NCBI GenBank assembly: GCA_964486055.1
Contig: CAZALE010000005.1
Span: forward strand, 124,001-188,000
Direction: 5' to 3'
From: J014 sp964486055
Lineage (GTDB): Bacteria > Acidobacteriota > Blastocatellia > Pyrinomonadales > Pyrinomonadaceae
DNA: 64,000 nucleotides
Part shown: piece by piece, positions 1 through 8,558 of the stretch
How positions within the stretch are numbered: position 1 is the stretch's first letter
Layout: every line of letters begins with the position of its first letter
Translations under genes and position numbers: made by a program
The notes under the pieces: model-generated
Told to the model about the DNA's origin: nothing
Databases searched by the model: none
What the model saw: the letters and a program-made list of their open reading frames with translations, nothing else

Positions 1-1080
1 TTGATGAAAAACCTCGTATCTTTCTACCAGCCCTTCAATTATCTTCAGAGTTTCTTCTTCTGTCGGAGGGACGATTTTAATGGCTTGAAAGCGTCTTTCT
101 AGAGCTCTGTCTTTTGCTATGGTTTTACGGAACTCTGCCGGCGTGGTAGCTCCTATACACTGTATTTCACCCCTAGAGAGGGCTGGTTTCAGAATGTTAG
201 CTGCATCCAGAGAACCTTCAGCTGAGCCAGCCCCAACTAATGTATGTAATTCGTCTATGAAAATAATGTTTCGCTTATCTTCTTTTAGCTCTTTTATGAT
301 GATTTTGAGCCTTTCTTCAAATTGTCCACGATATTTAGTGCCAGCGACTACAAGAGATAAATCAAGGGCAAGAATGTGCTTATTCTCTAGAAAAGATGGC
401 ACCTTGCCCTCTACTATTCGTTGGGCTAAACCTTCGATTATAGCTGTTTTACCAACTCCCGCCTCACCTATTAAAACAGGGTTGTTCTTTGTACGTCTAC
501 ATAGAATCTCTATCAGCCTTTCTAACTCGATCTCTCGACCAATTAGAGGATCTAACTTGCCATCTATTGCTTCTTGTGTAAGGTCACGGGTGAACTCAGC
601 TAGTGCGGAGCCATCTTTCTTACCTTCGCTTATGAAGTTGCGCAAGCTGCTATTTCTCAGAATTATTTCTCTTACATTCTGCAGGCGAACGCCATGCTCT
701 CGGAGTATCTCTGCAGCTATTGAGTTTTCCTCATGAAGTATTCCGAGTAGTATATGTTCTGTATTTATGGTGCGACTCTGTAAACGCTGACTCTCTTCAC
801 TTGCGTAAGCTAAAACTCTTTTTGTCTCTGGAGCCAACCTTAACTCTGTCGATTGAGGCATTCTTTCCCTGGGAATTATTCGATTTTCGATTTCCTTTCT
901 TATCACATCTAAGGATAATGAAGAGGAGAAAGGGAAAAATCTGGCTGGTAAAGTTTTATCCTCCCGCATTAGGCCGAGTAGAAGATGCTCTGGGGCAATA
1001 AAACGCGAACCATACTGTAATGCCTCGTAACGAGCAAAGAAAATCACGCGTCTAGCTTTTTCAGTGTATTTTTCAAACAT
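1..1080 (-). CDS. clpC: ClpC-type AAA+ unfoldase, N-terminal part (gene runs off the left edge)
   Basis: Reading the minus strand from the ATG at 1080 gives 360 codons with no stop before the window edge. The protein starts MFEKYTEKARRVIFFARYEA, the typical Clp N-domain, and has two Clp_N repeats (about residues 1-145), then the first AAA+ module with Walker A GEAGVGKT, the pore-loop segment KYRGQFEERLK, Walker B IIFIDELHT and the arginine-finger stretch RALERRFQ near the truncated end. ClpC/ClpA-type proteins unfold substrates and feed them to ClpP in the cytoplasm; the second AAA+ module and any ClpP-binding loop lie outside the window. The N-domain and absence of a long ClpB-type middle domain at the visible end favour ClpC, though the middle region cannot be fully seen. 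Confidence 0.9.
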   Translation of the reverse strand, partial: MFEKYTEKARRVIFFARYEALQYGSRFIAPEHLLLGLMREDKTLPARFFPFSSSLSLDVIRKEIENRIIPRERMPQSTELRLAPETKRVLAYASEESQRLQSRTINTEHILLGILHEENSIAAEILREHGVRLQNVREIILRNSSLRNFISEGKKDGSALAEFTRDLTQEAIDGKLDPLIGREIELERLIEILCRRTKNNPVLIGEAGVGKTAIIEGLAQRIVEGKVPSFLENKHILALDLSLVVAGTKYRGQFEERLKIIIKELKEDKRNIIFIDELHTLVGAGSAEGSLDAANILKPALSRGEIQCIGATTPAEFRKTIAKDRALERRFQAIKIVPPTEEETLKIIEGLVERYEVFHQ

Positions 1081-1210
1081 AAGTTTTTTCGCAGGCTCCT
1101 ATCCCACGCTGAAAATTATAAATTATCTTTCAGCATTGATTCCAGCATTTTTTCTAGCTTTCGCAAAATTTTTCTCATTTCGGGGTTTTCGATCTCGCTT
1201 TAGTTCATAT

Positions 1211-2344
1211 TTAATCGTTTCTAAATATTTCGATCGGCTTTAATTTTGATGCAGAAATTGCAGGATAGATGCTAGCGACGAGGCTTAAGATGATTGTTAC
1301 TAAGAACGTGAGAGATACTTCGAAAAAACCCGGTTGCAGATAGATTTCAGAGATTGAGTAAATTTGTGATGGAAGGTGCAGCAGCTCTGTATTATTCACA
1401 AATGCGCAGAGTAGAAAGCTTAAAATGATCCCGAGTATGATTCCTATGCTACTTATCAGCATCCCCTGAACGAGAAATATCAGGAATAAATTGTTAGTTC
1501 TTACTCCACAGGTTCTAAGTATTGCGATATCTTTTTTTCTCTCACTAACCACTAGCGCCAAAGTTGTCGTTATGTTCACACAAGATAGGAGAAAAATGAA
1601 TGATACGATGGCTAAAGTGATCTTTTTTTCGAGCGATAATGCTGCGAAAAGAGGTTGATTAGCCTCTTGCCAATCGATCACCTTGTATTCCTCGCCGAGA
1701 TCTCTCTCGATTTCACGGGCTATTTTGTTGCTAGAGTAGGCATCCCACAGTGTAAGCTTTACGACGTTAGGCATAAGAGTATCTTCTTTAGTTACGGATA
1801 GAAATAAATCGGAAGGGATCTGGAATAGTGTGGCGTCATAATCATATAAACCAGTTCTTATAGTACCGTCAATGCGTAGACTGAGCTTTCTCGTCTCCGA
1901 ATTAGAGAGCACGAATATCTCAGCAGAATCATCAGGTTTAAGCTGTAGTTTTTTTGCCAATTCCTCGCCTATCAAAACCTTTCTTTCTGCATCAGGAACT
2001 ACCTTTATAATGCAATAAGAAGAACTGTTTTGGCCGAATACGATTGCATGCTCATAGATTAGGTCCTGAATCGATTTAATTTCCGTATATTTTTGCATCT
2101 TTTCTTTTATGAATCCAAGGTCACTAATCTTCTCACCATTTTTCAGGAAAATACTTATATGTGCTTCATTTGAAAGTATTCTCTCCTGAATTTGCCTTGA
2201 AAAACCATTTGAAACTGCTTGGGAGACGATCATTATAGCTACGGCAGCCGAGATGCTTAAGATTGCTGCAAGTGCTGTGAAACGGGCAAAAGATGCTCTA
2301 TTGAACGAGCAATATTTTATAGCTAAAGATATTTCTGGCTTCAT
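1211..2344 (-). CDS. LolC/LolE-like ABC transporter permease (FtsX family)
   Basis: Predicted inner-membrane protein of 377 aa. It has an N-terminal membrane segment (about residues 20-45), a large periplasmic MacB_PCD-like domain (45-240), and three C-terminal membrane segments with the FtsX-type core (LAIVSFIFLLSCVNITTTLA, then VSERKKDIAILRTCGV, the coupling-helix signature). This layout matches LolC/LolE permeases, which with the LolD ATPase release lipoproteins from the inner membrane; no lolD lies in the window, so the substrate is inferred. The ATG at 2344 is preferred to an in-frame TTG one codon upstream. It is divergent from ribBA (83 bases between starts) and lies 130 bases upstream of clpC on the same strand; that gap holds nothing I can name beyond a 20-codon reading frame (1116-1178). 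Confidence 0.75.
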   Translation of the reverse strand: MKPEISLAIKYCSFNRASFARFTALAAILSISAAVAIMIVSQAVSNGFSRQIQERILSNEAHISIFLKNGEKISDLGFIKEKMQKYTEIKSIQDLIYEHAIVFGQNSSSYCIIKVVPDAERKVLIGEELAKKLQLKPDDSAEIFVLSNSETRKLSLRIDGTIRTGLYDYDATLFQIPSDLFLSVTKEDTLMPNVVKLTLWDAYSSNKIAREIERDLGEEYKVIDWQEANQPLFAALSLEKKITLAIVSFIFLLSCVNITTTLALVVSERKKDIAILRTCGVRTNNLFLIFLVQGMLISSIGIILGIILSFLLCAFVNNTELLHLPSQIYSISEIYLQPGFFEVSLTFLVTIILSLVASIYPAISASKLKPIEIFRND

Positions 2345-2427
2345 CAATGTTCTATTAAATCATGAGAAAAATCTTAATCAAGATTAAGGCATTGATGGGT
2401 TTTTGATAAAATTCTGTAGAGGAAAAT

Positions 2428-3555
2428 ATGCCTTTTGCGACGGTTGAAGAAGCGGCTGCAGACATTGCAGCCGGCAAGATGATAATTATCGTAGACGACG
2501 AAAGCAGGGAAAACGAGGGAGACTTAGCATGTGCTGCTGAAAAGGTCACGCCTGAAATAATAAACTTCATGGCGAGATATGGTAGAGGTCTTATCTGTCT
2601 GTCTTTGACTGAAGAAAGATGTGATGAATTGAACCTGCAGATGCAAACTCCTGAAAATAACTCTAAATTTGGCACTGCGTTCACAGTGTCGATAGAAGCT
2701 CGAGAGGGAGTAACGACTGGCATTTCAGCAGCAGACAGAGCCCATACGATTCTTACTGCCGTAAATCCTAATACCAAACCGACGGATCTAGTGAGGCCGG
2801 GGCATGTATTTCCATTGAGAGCGAGGCGTGGTGGTGTGCTGGTGCGTCCCGGGCAGACTGAAGCTAGTGTAGACATAGCTAGAATTGCAGGTTGCTACCC
2901 GGCGGGTGTAATTTGCGAAATAATGAATGATGATGGAACGATGGCTCGTTTGCCCGATCTGGAAAAATTTGCAGCTAAGCATGACCTAAAAATTGTATCA
3001 GTAGCAGACATTGTTCGTTATCGAATCCAGAAAGAAAGGCTGGTAAAACGGATTGTTGAGACAGATCTACCTACAAAATATGGAAAGTTTCATGCAATCC
3101 TTTATGAAAACATAATAAATTCTGAGATTCATTTAGCGATGGTGATGGGTGACATTTCTCAAACAACTGAACCAGTTCTAGTTCGCGTCCAAACCGAAAA
3201 CATAACCTTTGCAATGTTTGGTTGTGAATTGGGGGAAGCAGGCTTGGCCATGAGTAGCTCGTTAGAGAAAATTTCCAAAGAAGGCAAGGGAGTAATCCTT
3301 TATCTGCGCCAACGTGAGCACAATTTGGGTTTAATACATCAATTAAAAACCTACGCGGTTATGCAGGAGAAAAGTCTGGACTTTCAACAAGCGAAGTTAG
3401 AGACTGGTTATGGTAAAGATCGTGATTATGGTATCGGAGCTCAAATACTCAAAGACCTTGGACTAAAGAAAATACGCCTTCTAACAAATCATCCACCACG
3501 TATAGCAGCAATAGACGCCTTTGGGCTAGAAATCACTGAGATCGTACCTTTGTGA
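2428..3555 (+). CDS. RibBA-like: DHBP synthase fused to a degenerate GTP cyclohydrolase II domain
   Basis: Riboflavin-pathway protein of 375 aa. Residues 1-205 are a full RibB domain (3,4-dihydroxy-2-butanone-4-phosphate from ribulose-5-phosphate): IVDDESRENEGDL acidic loop, GRGLICLS, TAFTVSIEAREGVTTGISA, RPGHVFPLRAR and ASVDIARIAG are all intact. Residues about 206-375 look like RibA/GCHII (YGIGAQILKDLG and IRLLTNHPPR are kept), but the zinc-binding Cys triad is broken (only one Cys, FGCELGE, where two are expected, and TENIT in place of SECLT) and the catalytic QEGRGIGL loop reads QREHNLGL. GTP cyclohydrolase activity is therefore doubtful, as in RibBX-type proteins. RBS gagga lies about 5 bases before the ATG. 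First gene of an apparent operon with tamB and bamA; its stop overlaps the next start. Confidence 0.88.
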   Translation: MPFATVEEAAADIAAGKMIIIVDDESRENEGDLACAAEKVTPEIINFMARYGRGLICLSLTEERCDELNLQMQTPENNSKFGTAFTVSIEAREGVTTGISAADRAHTILTAVNPNTKPTDLVRPGHVFPLRARRGGVLVRPGQTEASVDIARIAGCYPAGVICEIMNDDGTMARLPDLEKFAAKHDLKIVSVADIVRYRIQKERLVKRIVETDLPTKYGKFHAILYENIINSEIHLAMVMGDISQTTEPVLVRVQTENITFAMFGCELGEAGLAMSSSLEKISKEGKGVILYLRQREHNLGLIHQLKTYAVMQEKSLDFQQAKLETGYGKDRDYGIGAQILKDLGLKKIRLLTNHPPRIAAIDAFGLEITEIVPL

Positions 3556-6500
3556 ACATGAATTTACCGAGATTTCTCAAAATAACTTCTCTTGCTTTTG
3601 CATCCGTAATTTTGACCGCATCGGTCATAATCTTAGTAGTTTATAAATCCGGTTATCTCAGTGATTTTATCAAGCAGAGGTTGACGCAGAATCTCGATAG
3701 AATTGGCATAACGTTTAAAGCCGAAGAATTTTCCGTCGAGTTATTTCCGATGACCATAAAAATTAGAAATGCAGATTTCTTGAATAAGTCGAATGCAGAG
3801 AGATTATTTCAAATAAATTCTGCGCGTATTCAACTGTCACTCGGTAGTTTATGGTCGTTTTCTCAAAGGCTGGATGTGAAAAGCACGGAAATTGATGGCT
3901 TGCAAGTTTGGGTAAAATTCGACAAGGACGGTAAGTCTAACTTCTCTGGGTTGGATTTTGTTGAAGAAGAGGGTGGTTATGTTGAACTTAATTACAGTAG
4001 TGCGAATTTAGACATCAAAAATGGAATCGCACATTTCGGAGATATCAGCAGACAAATCCAGGCAAAAGCGTCGGATATTTATCTGAGAGTATTTCCAGAG
4101 AAGCTTTCCGATGAACAAATTTTCTATAATTTTGATCTCAGCTCAAAAGACGGACTTTTCAGTTATCAGGATAAGACAATAGAAAGCATAAGCATTCATG
4201 TAGAGGGCAAAATTGACCACACGTCAGCAGAGATCACGAGTCTAAGTATAAAATCGCAGATTTCTGAAGCTACCCTTTCCGGTAAAATCGAGAATCTGCA
4301 GAACTTCCGGTACGTTTTTGATGTAAGCGCCAAAGTTTCTTTAGGTGCGATCGGTAAAATATTTGATCCCGCATTAGCTCTGGATGGTAATGGAGAGTTC
4401 AGTGGTAAGATTTTTGGTGAGGGTGAGCAGTATCGCATCGAAGGAGAATTGATTACAAACTCTCTTTCTACCAACATTTTTTCCCTTAAGAATTTTCATA
4501 GTACTGTCGACGTTAAAGGTGATAGCAGGGCTTATGAAGCCAGTGGTCAGATCATTGCCGATATGTTAAATATCGGAGATTTCAAGTTAAATTTGTTAAG
4601 AGCGACTAACTTGGTATATGGATCTGGTAGTGATTTAAAGTGGTTTTTCGACTTACAGAGTGCATCGGTGAATTCTCCGCTGGGTAGCATAGTTAGTCTG
4701 TACATGAAAGATGCGGTTGCTAAGTATGAAAATGCAAAAATCTCCGCACAAATTGGAGTTTTAGGAGCAAATAAGATTTTAAGTCCCGATTTTCAGCTTG
4801 AGTTTGTACTTGGCCGCGATTTTTCCATAGACAATTCCCATGACGTTCGGCTCTCAAAGTTGCAAGCTGGACGATTGAAGTCTAGCGACATACAAGTGGA
4901 TAACCTATCATCCGACAAGATTCTACTAAGTAATGAAGCCGAAAATCTAAAGATAGCTCGATTACGCGCGGAGAGCCTGAGAACTAATGGTGCTACGCTT
5001 AAAAATTTGACGGCTCAGAATTTAAGTGGCAATCCTTCAAAAAATCTAAAGATTGATAAATTAGAGGCTGGACTCTTACAGTCGGAGGCTGCGAGTATTT
5101 CAGGGCTACAAGCTCTTGGTATCAATTTATATCGTAAAAATTCGGAGACTTTGATAAACACTCCACTCTTGCGCCTTGGTGCCATTGAGAACTCACAGGT
5201 TAGTTTGGGTGGGATTGATATTGCAGGAGTAAAATTGTCGATACGTAGTGGGGTAGTTACTGCTACATCAAATGACATTGAGGCTGGCGATGCATTAGTG
5301 AAGAAAACTACAGATTTGGCAAATGAAGGAAAGATAGAAAAAATAACGATTAAAAAACCATTGTTCACACTGGAGCCTTCAGGTAAATATAGAGCTAGTG
5401 CTGATATTACGATTGGCGGTGGTAATATTGGTTCACTCAAATTAGGGAATGCGCGCATGGGCTTAGTCCTAACCAATGAGCAGTTACAGCTCAGAGATAT
5501 AAATGCTGAGCTAATGGAAGGCAAATTACTTGGGGAAGCTAGCATTTCATTCGTAGATAAAAATTCCTCAATTATACGAGCGGAGTTTTCAGACATTGAT
5601 TTGTCAAAGTTGCTTTTAGTGCAGAGCGGAAAGGTGCTACCTTTATCTGGTAAATTAAATGGCAAAGCAGAGCTATTGTTTCCGCAATCAGAGATAAGGG
5701 TGGCAACTGGCTTAATTCAAGCTAATTTTCAAGCAACTGCCGGAAACTCAAACGTAATCCCCTTAACTGGTGCTATTGAACTTGCAGGTGATAAGGGATT
5801 ATTTAATTTGAGAAAAGCAGAGCTAAATACCGCGAAAACCAATCTTTCTGCCTCTGGCGTATTAGATTTCAAGGGCGAGGAGTCGAATTTAAATATATCA
5901 ATGAGCTCAATGGATGCTGGGGAAGTTCAGTATCTGTTCAGAGCGTTTGAGATAGCACCAGAGGTCGATCGAACTTTGACGGATAATAGGATCGAAATTG
6001 CAGGGCAGGTAAAATTTAATGGCAAATTCGTTGGCGGATTGGAAAATCCACAGATATCGGGTCGGGCTGATCTTCAAAGCCTCGTAATGCGAAACTACAG
6101 GATTGGTTCTTTAACTGCAGATGTCCTCTCTTCCAATGACAAGGTGTTGATAAGAAACGGTAGGCTTGAGGATGCTGGTGGTTACATATCTTTTGATTTA
6201 GAAGTTCCGAGACCACTCAAAAATAATTTGACGCTTCGGGCTTCCATTGAAAGCTTCAATCCTGAGAGTTTACTAATGGCGTTGCCGTTGGAAAACTATC
6301 TTCCTGAGAGGCTAAGAAAGATAAACACTAGAGTTTCGGGGAGAATTAGTCTAGAGGGATTGCCTAATGAAGCCAGCGGTGAGATTGTGCTTGATTCAAC
6401 CCAAGGTTTGATAGCTGAGGAGCCATTCGACAGGATGACTTTGAGGGTCCGACTAAACAAAACGCTGGCTACTATCGATGATTTTGAAATTCGACAAGGA

Positions 6501-8549
6501 GAATCATTTGTCACTTTGAGTGGTAGTTACGAGGGCGAAAGCACCGCGTTTGATCTCAGTATTCATGCTCAAAAAGTCTCTGCATCTAAGTTGTTTCTTT
6601 TCTTGCCTAAAATCGAAAACCTACCAACCTTGAGTGGGCTAATTGATTTCAATGGGTCTGCTAAGGGAGAAGCTCTAGACTTTTCCACTTACAACATAAA
6701 TTTTGAGGCATTAGTCAACAACTTTGCCATCAATCAAAACCCCATGGGTTCGCTAAATCTTCGTGGCTTCACTGAGGATAAAAAATTAGTTGCTGTTTTA
6801 CTCATAAACCTCGATAACCAAACTGAAAAAATCAATGCTGAGGTCAATCTAGCGGATGAGAAGCTCCCACTACGGATTTTTAGCAATTTGAATGAAACGA
6901 GTCTTAAACCATTTCTGGTTTTGTATCCAGCTAGACAGGATTTACAGCTATCCGGGACTGCCAGCGGAAAAATATTGATCGAAGGGAATCTTCTGAATGT
7001 CGATCAGCAAAAAAATAAAACTTTTTCCTTTAATCAGCTGAAAGGTAATTTAGATTTAGCTCATCTGTCATTAGAGATAAATGACATACCCATTGTGAGC
7101 AAAGAGCCGGTGGCTATCAGATTTAGCATGAACGAGGTGACTTTTGAGAATGCTAAGTTCATCAGTGCCGGATCTGAGTTGGTTATAAGAGGTAATAAAG
7201 CGTTACGTGACGATGCAATGAATGATCTTTCGATAAATGGTTTTGTTAATCTGAGACTTCTTGATTTACTTTTTCGGGATGTTTTTCTCACTGGCACTGC
7301 AGAGGTTTATGTAAGACTAACAGGCATAAATCGAGATGCCAGATTGAGTGGAAATGCACGGCTGGATAACGCCTCATTGGCCATATTTGTCGGAAGCGAA
7401 AAATTAAATTTTGATAGGATAAACGGGAGCATAATTTTCACATCCAATCAGGTTCAAATAGAGAATTTAGTTGGTTATTTGGGTGGAGGAAAGGTTGTTG
7501 CAAACGGTGGGGCAACATTAAAGAATCTACAGCTTGAAAACCTCCGCATCGATCTTAGTGGTAGAAATGTGACTGCAGCTTTGCCGAAGGATTTTGTAAC
7601 TACAGGCAATGCAGAAATTAGCATTACGTCCAAACGGGTTGGAAATGATTTTGATACCCTCATAGCTGGTACTATTTATGCAAAACGCTCTGTTTATTCA
7701 AAGAACATAGATCTGGCTGACATTGTAAGTAGCCGTCAGGAAAGCTCTATCACTGAAGGTGGAAATTCAAGTTTCTCCGTGCCGCGTTTTGATCTTACTT
7801 TAATTGGTAGAGATGCTTTGTTAGTAAAGAATAACATTGCAGACCTGACGGCTAGTGTAGATCTAAGAGTCACCGGTGATGCAAATTCTCCGATTTTGAT
7901 TGGAAGAATAACCGCAAATGAGGGCACGCTGTTCTATAGAAATGAGCAGTATTTGATACGCAGAGGAATTCTTGAGCTGCCAGCTCAACTTGATAGAGAT
8001 CCTTTCATAAATCTCCAAACAGAGACTGAAATTCAAGGATATCAAGTAAATCTGGAGCTATCAGGTGAGTTATCAGATAGGGCGGCACTCTCCCTGAAGG
8101 TATCATCAAATCCACCTTTGCCTCAGGCTGACATAGTATCTTTAATAACAACTGGAAGCTTTGCAAACGCTGAGACTGGGGTGGCATCGTCTACGCAATC
8201 TGGCATCAATACGGCAGCTGAGCTATTGACAGATGCGTTGGTGAGCTCACCTATTCGTAAAGCTACAGATAAACTTTTTGGTTTGAGTAGATTTGAGATA
8301 AGCCCAGTTATCTCTGGCGTTAAACAAACACCGACAGCCCGCTTAACTGTGGGAAGACGCATAAATCGTAATCTGATTGTAACTTACTCTACAAATTTAT
8401 CTGAGGATCAGCGCCAGATTTTGTCTGTTGAATATAGAGTGTCAAATCGCTTGTCGTTAATTGCTCAATATGAGCAGAAAAGCCTTAATAACTTTGTTCG
8501 GAGCCGTGATAGCTTCAGCTTTGAAATAAGATTTAGAAAGAAATTTTAA
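3552..8549 (+). CDS. tamB: TamB-like translocation/assembly protein (DUF490)
   Basis: Very long protein (1665 aa) with one N-terminal membrane anchor (residues about 8-32, ITSLAFASVILTASVIILVV) and then a long beta-rich body without further membrane segments, rich in repeated patterns of the type L.G.A....G.v...G. The N-terminal part is AsmA-like and the last 350 residues fit the TamB/DUF490 C-terminal domain (LSGELSDRAALSLKVSSNPP, DIVSLITTG, VTYSTNLSEDQRQILSVEYR). TamB-family proteins bridge inner and outer membrane as a hydrophobic groove for lipid transport and outer-membrane protein assembly. Start is GTG 3552, overlapping the ribBA stop, or ATG 3558 two codons later. It ends 9 bases before a BamA-family gene, the usual partner, which supports the call. 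Confidence 0.88.
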   Translation: MNMNLPRFLKITSLAFASVILTASVIILVVYKSGYLSDFIKQRLTQNLDRIGITFKAEEFSVELFPMTIKIRNADFLNKSNAERLFQINSARIQLSLGSLWSFSQRLDVKSTEIDGLQVWVKFDKDGKSNFSGLDFVEEEGGYVELNYSSANLDIKNGIAHFGDISRQIQAKASDIYLRVFPEKLSDEQIFYNFDLSSKDGLFSYQDKTIESISIHVEGKIDHTSAEITSLSIKSQISEATLSGKIENLQNFRYVFDVSAKVSLGAIGKIFDPALALDGNGEFSGKIFGEGEQYRIEGELITNSLSTNIFSLKNFHSTVDVKGDSRAYEASGQIIADMLNIGDFKLNLLRATNLVYGSGSDLKWFFDLQSASVNSPLGSIVSLYMKDAVAKYENAKISAQIGVLGANKILSPDFQLEFVLGRDFSIDNSHDVRLSKLQAGRLKSSDIQVDNLSSDKILLSNEAENLKIARLRAESLRTNGATLKNLTAQNLSGNPSKNLKIDKLEAGLLQSEAASISGLQALGINLYRKNSETLINTPLLRLGAIENSQVSLGGIDIAGVKLSIRSGVVTATSNDIEAGDALVKKTTDLANEGKIEKITIKKPLFTLEPSGKYRASADITIGGGNIGSLKLGNARMGLVLTNEQLQLRDINAELMEGKLLGEASISFVDKNSSIIRAEFSDIDLSKLLLVQSGKVLPLSGKLNGKAELLFPQSEIRVATGLIQANFQATAGNSNVIPLTGAIELAGDKGLFNLRKAELNTAKTNLSASGVLDFKGEESNLNISMSSMDAGEVQYLFRAFEIAPEVDRTLTDNRIEIAGQVKFNGKFVGGLENPQISGRADLQSLVMRNYRIGSLTADVLSSNDKVLIRNGRLEDAGGYISFDLEVPRPLKNNLTLRASIESFNPESLLMALPLENYLPERLRKINTRVSGRISLEGLPNEASGEIVLDSTQGLIAEEPFDRMTLRVRLNKTLATIDDFEIRQGESFVTLSGSYEGESTAFDLSIHAQKVSASKLFLFLPKIENLPTLSGLIDFNGSAKGEALDFSTYNINFEALVNNFAINQNPMGSLNLRGFTEDKKLVAVLLINLDNQTEKINAEVNLADEKLPLRIFSNLNETSLKPFLVLYPARQDLQLSGTASGKILIEGNLLNVDQQKNKTFSFNQLKGNLDLAHLSLEINDIPIVSKEPVAIRFSMNEVTFENAKFISAGSELVIRGNKALRDDAMNDLSINGFVNLRLLDLLFRDVFLTGTAEVYVRLTGINRDARLSGNARLDNASLAIFVGSEKLNFDRINGSIIFTSNQVQIENLVGYLGGGKVVANGGATLKNLQLENLRIDLSGRNVTAALPKDFVTTGNAEISITSKRVGNDFDTLIAGTIYAKRSVYSKNIDLADIVSSRQESSITEGGNSSFSVPRFDLTLIGRDALLVKNNIADLTASVDLRVTGDANSPILIGRITANEGTLFYRNEQYLIRRGILELPAQLDRDPFINLQTETEIQGYQVNLELSGELSDRAALSLKVSSNPPLPQADIVSLITTGSFANAETGVASSTQSGINTAAELLTDALVSSPIRKATDKLFGLSRFEISPVISGVKQTPTARLTVGRRINRNLIVTYSTNLSEDQRQILSVEYRVSNRLSLIAQYEQKSLNNFVRSRDSFSFEIRFRKKF

Positions 8550-8558
8550 TGACGTAAC

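Noticed and set aside
119..1001. Two plus-strand reading frames at the left edge
   Set aside because: They are antisense shadows of the ClpC reading frame, which has clear family motifs on the minus strand.
1116..1178. 20-codon frame between the LolC/E-like gene and clpC
   Set aside because: Reads like the end of a charged helical protein, but it has no ribosome-binding site and no clear start beyond an internal ATG; too short to call.
5015..5665. 216-residue minus-strand frame inside tamB
   Set aside because: It lies antisense within a well-supported long gene, is rich in Ser and Leu without any domain pattern, and lacks a ribosome-binding site.
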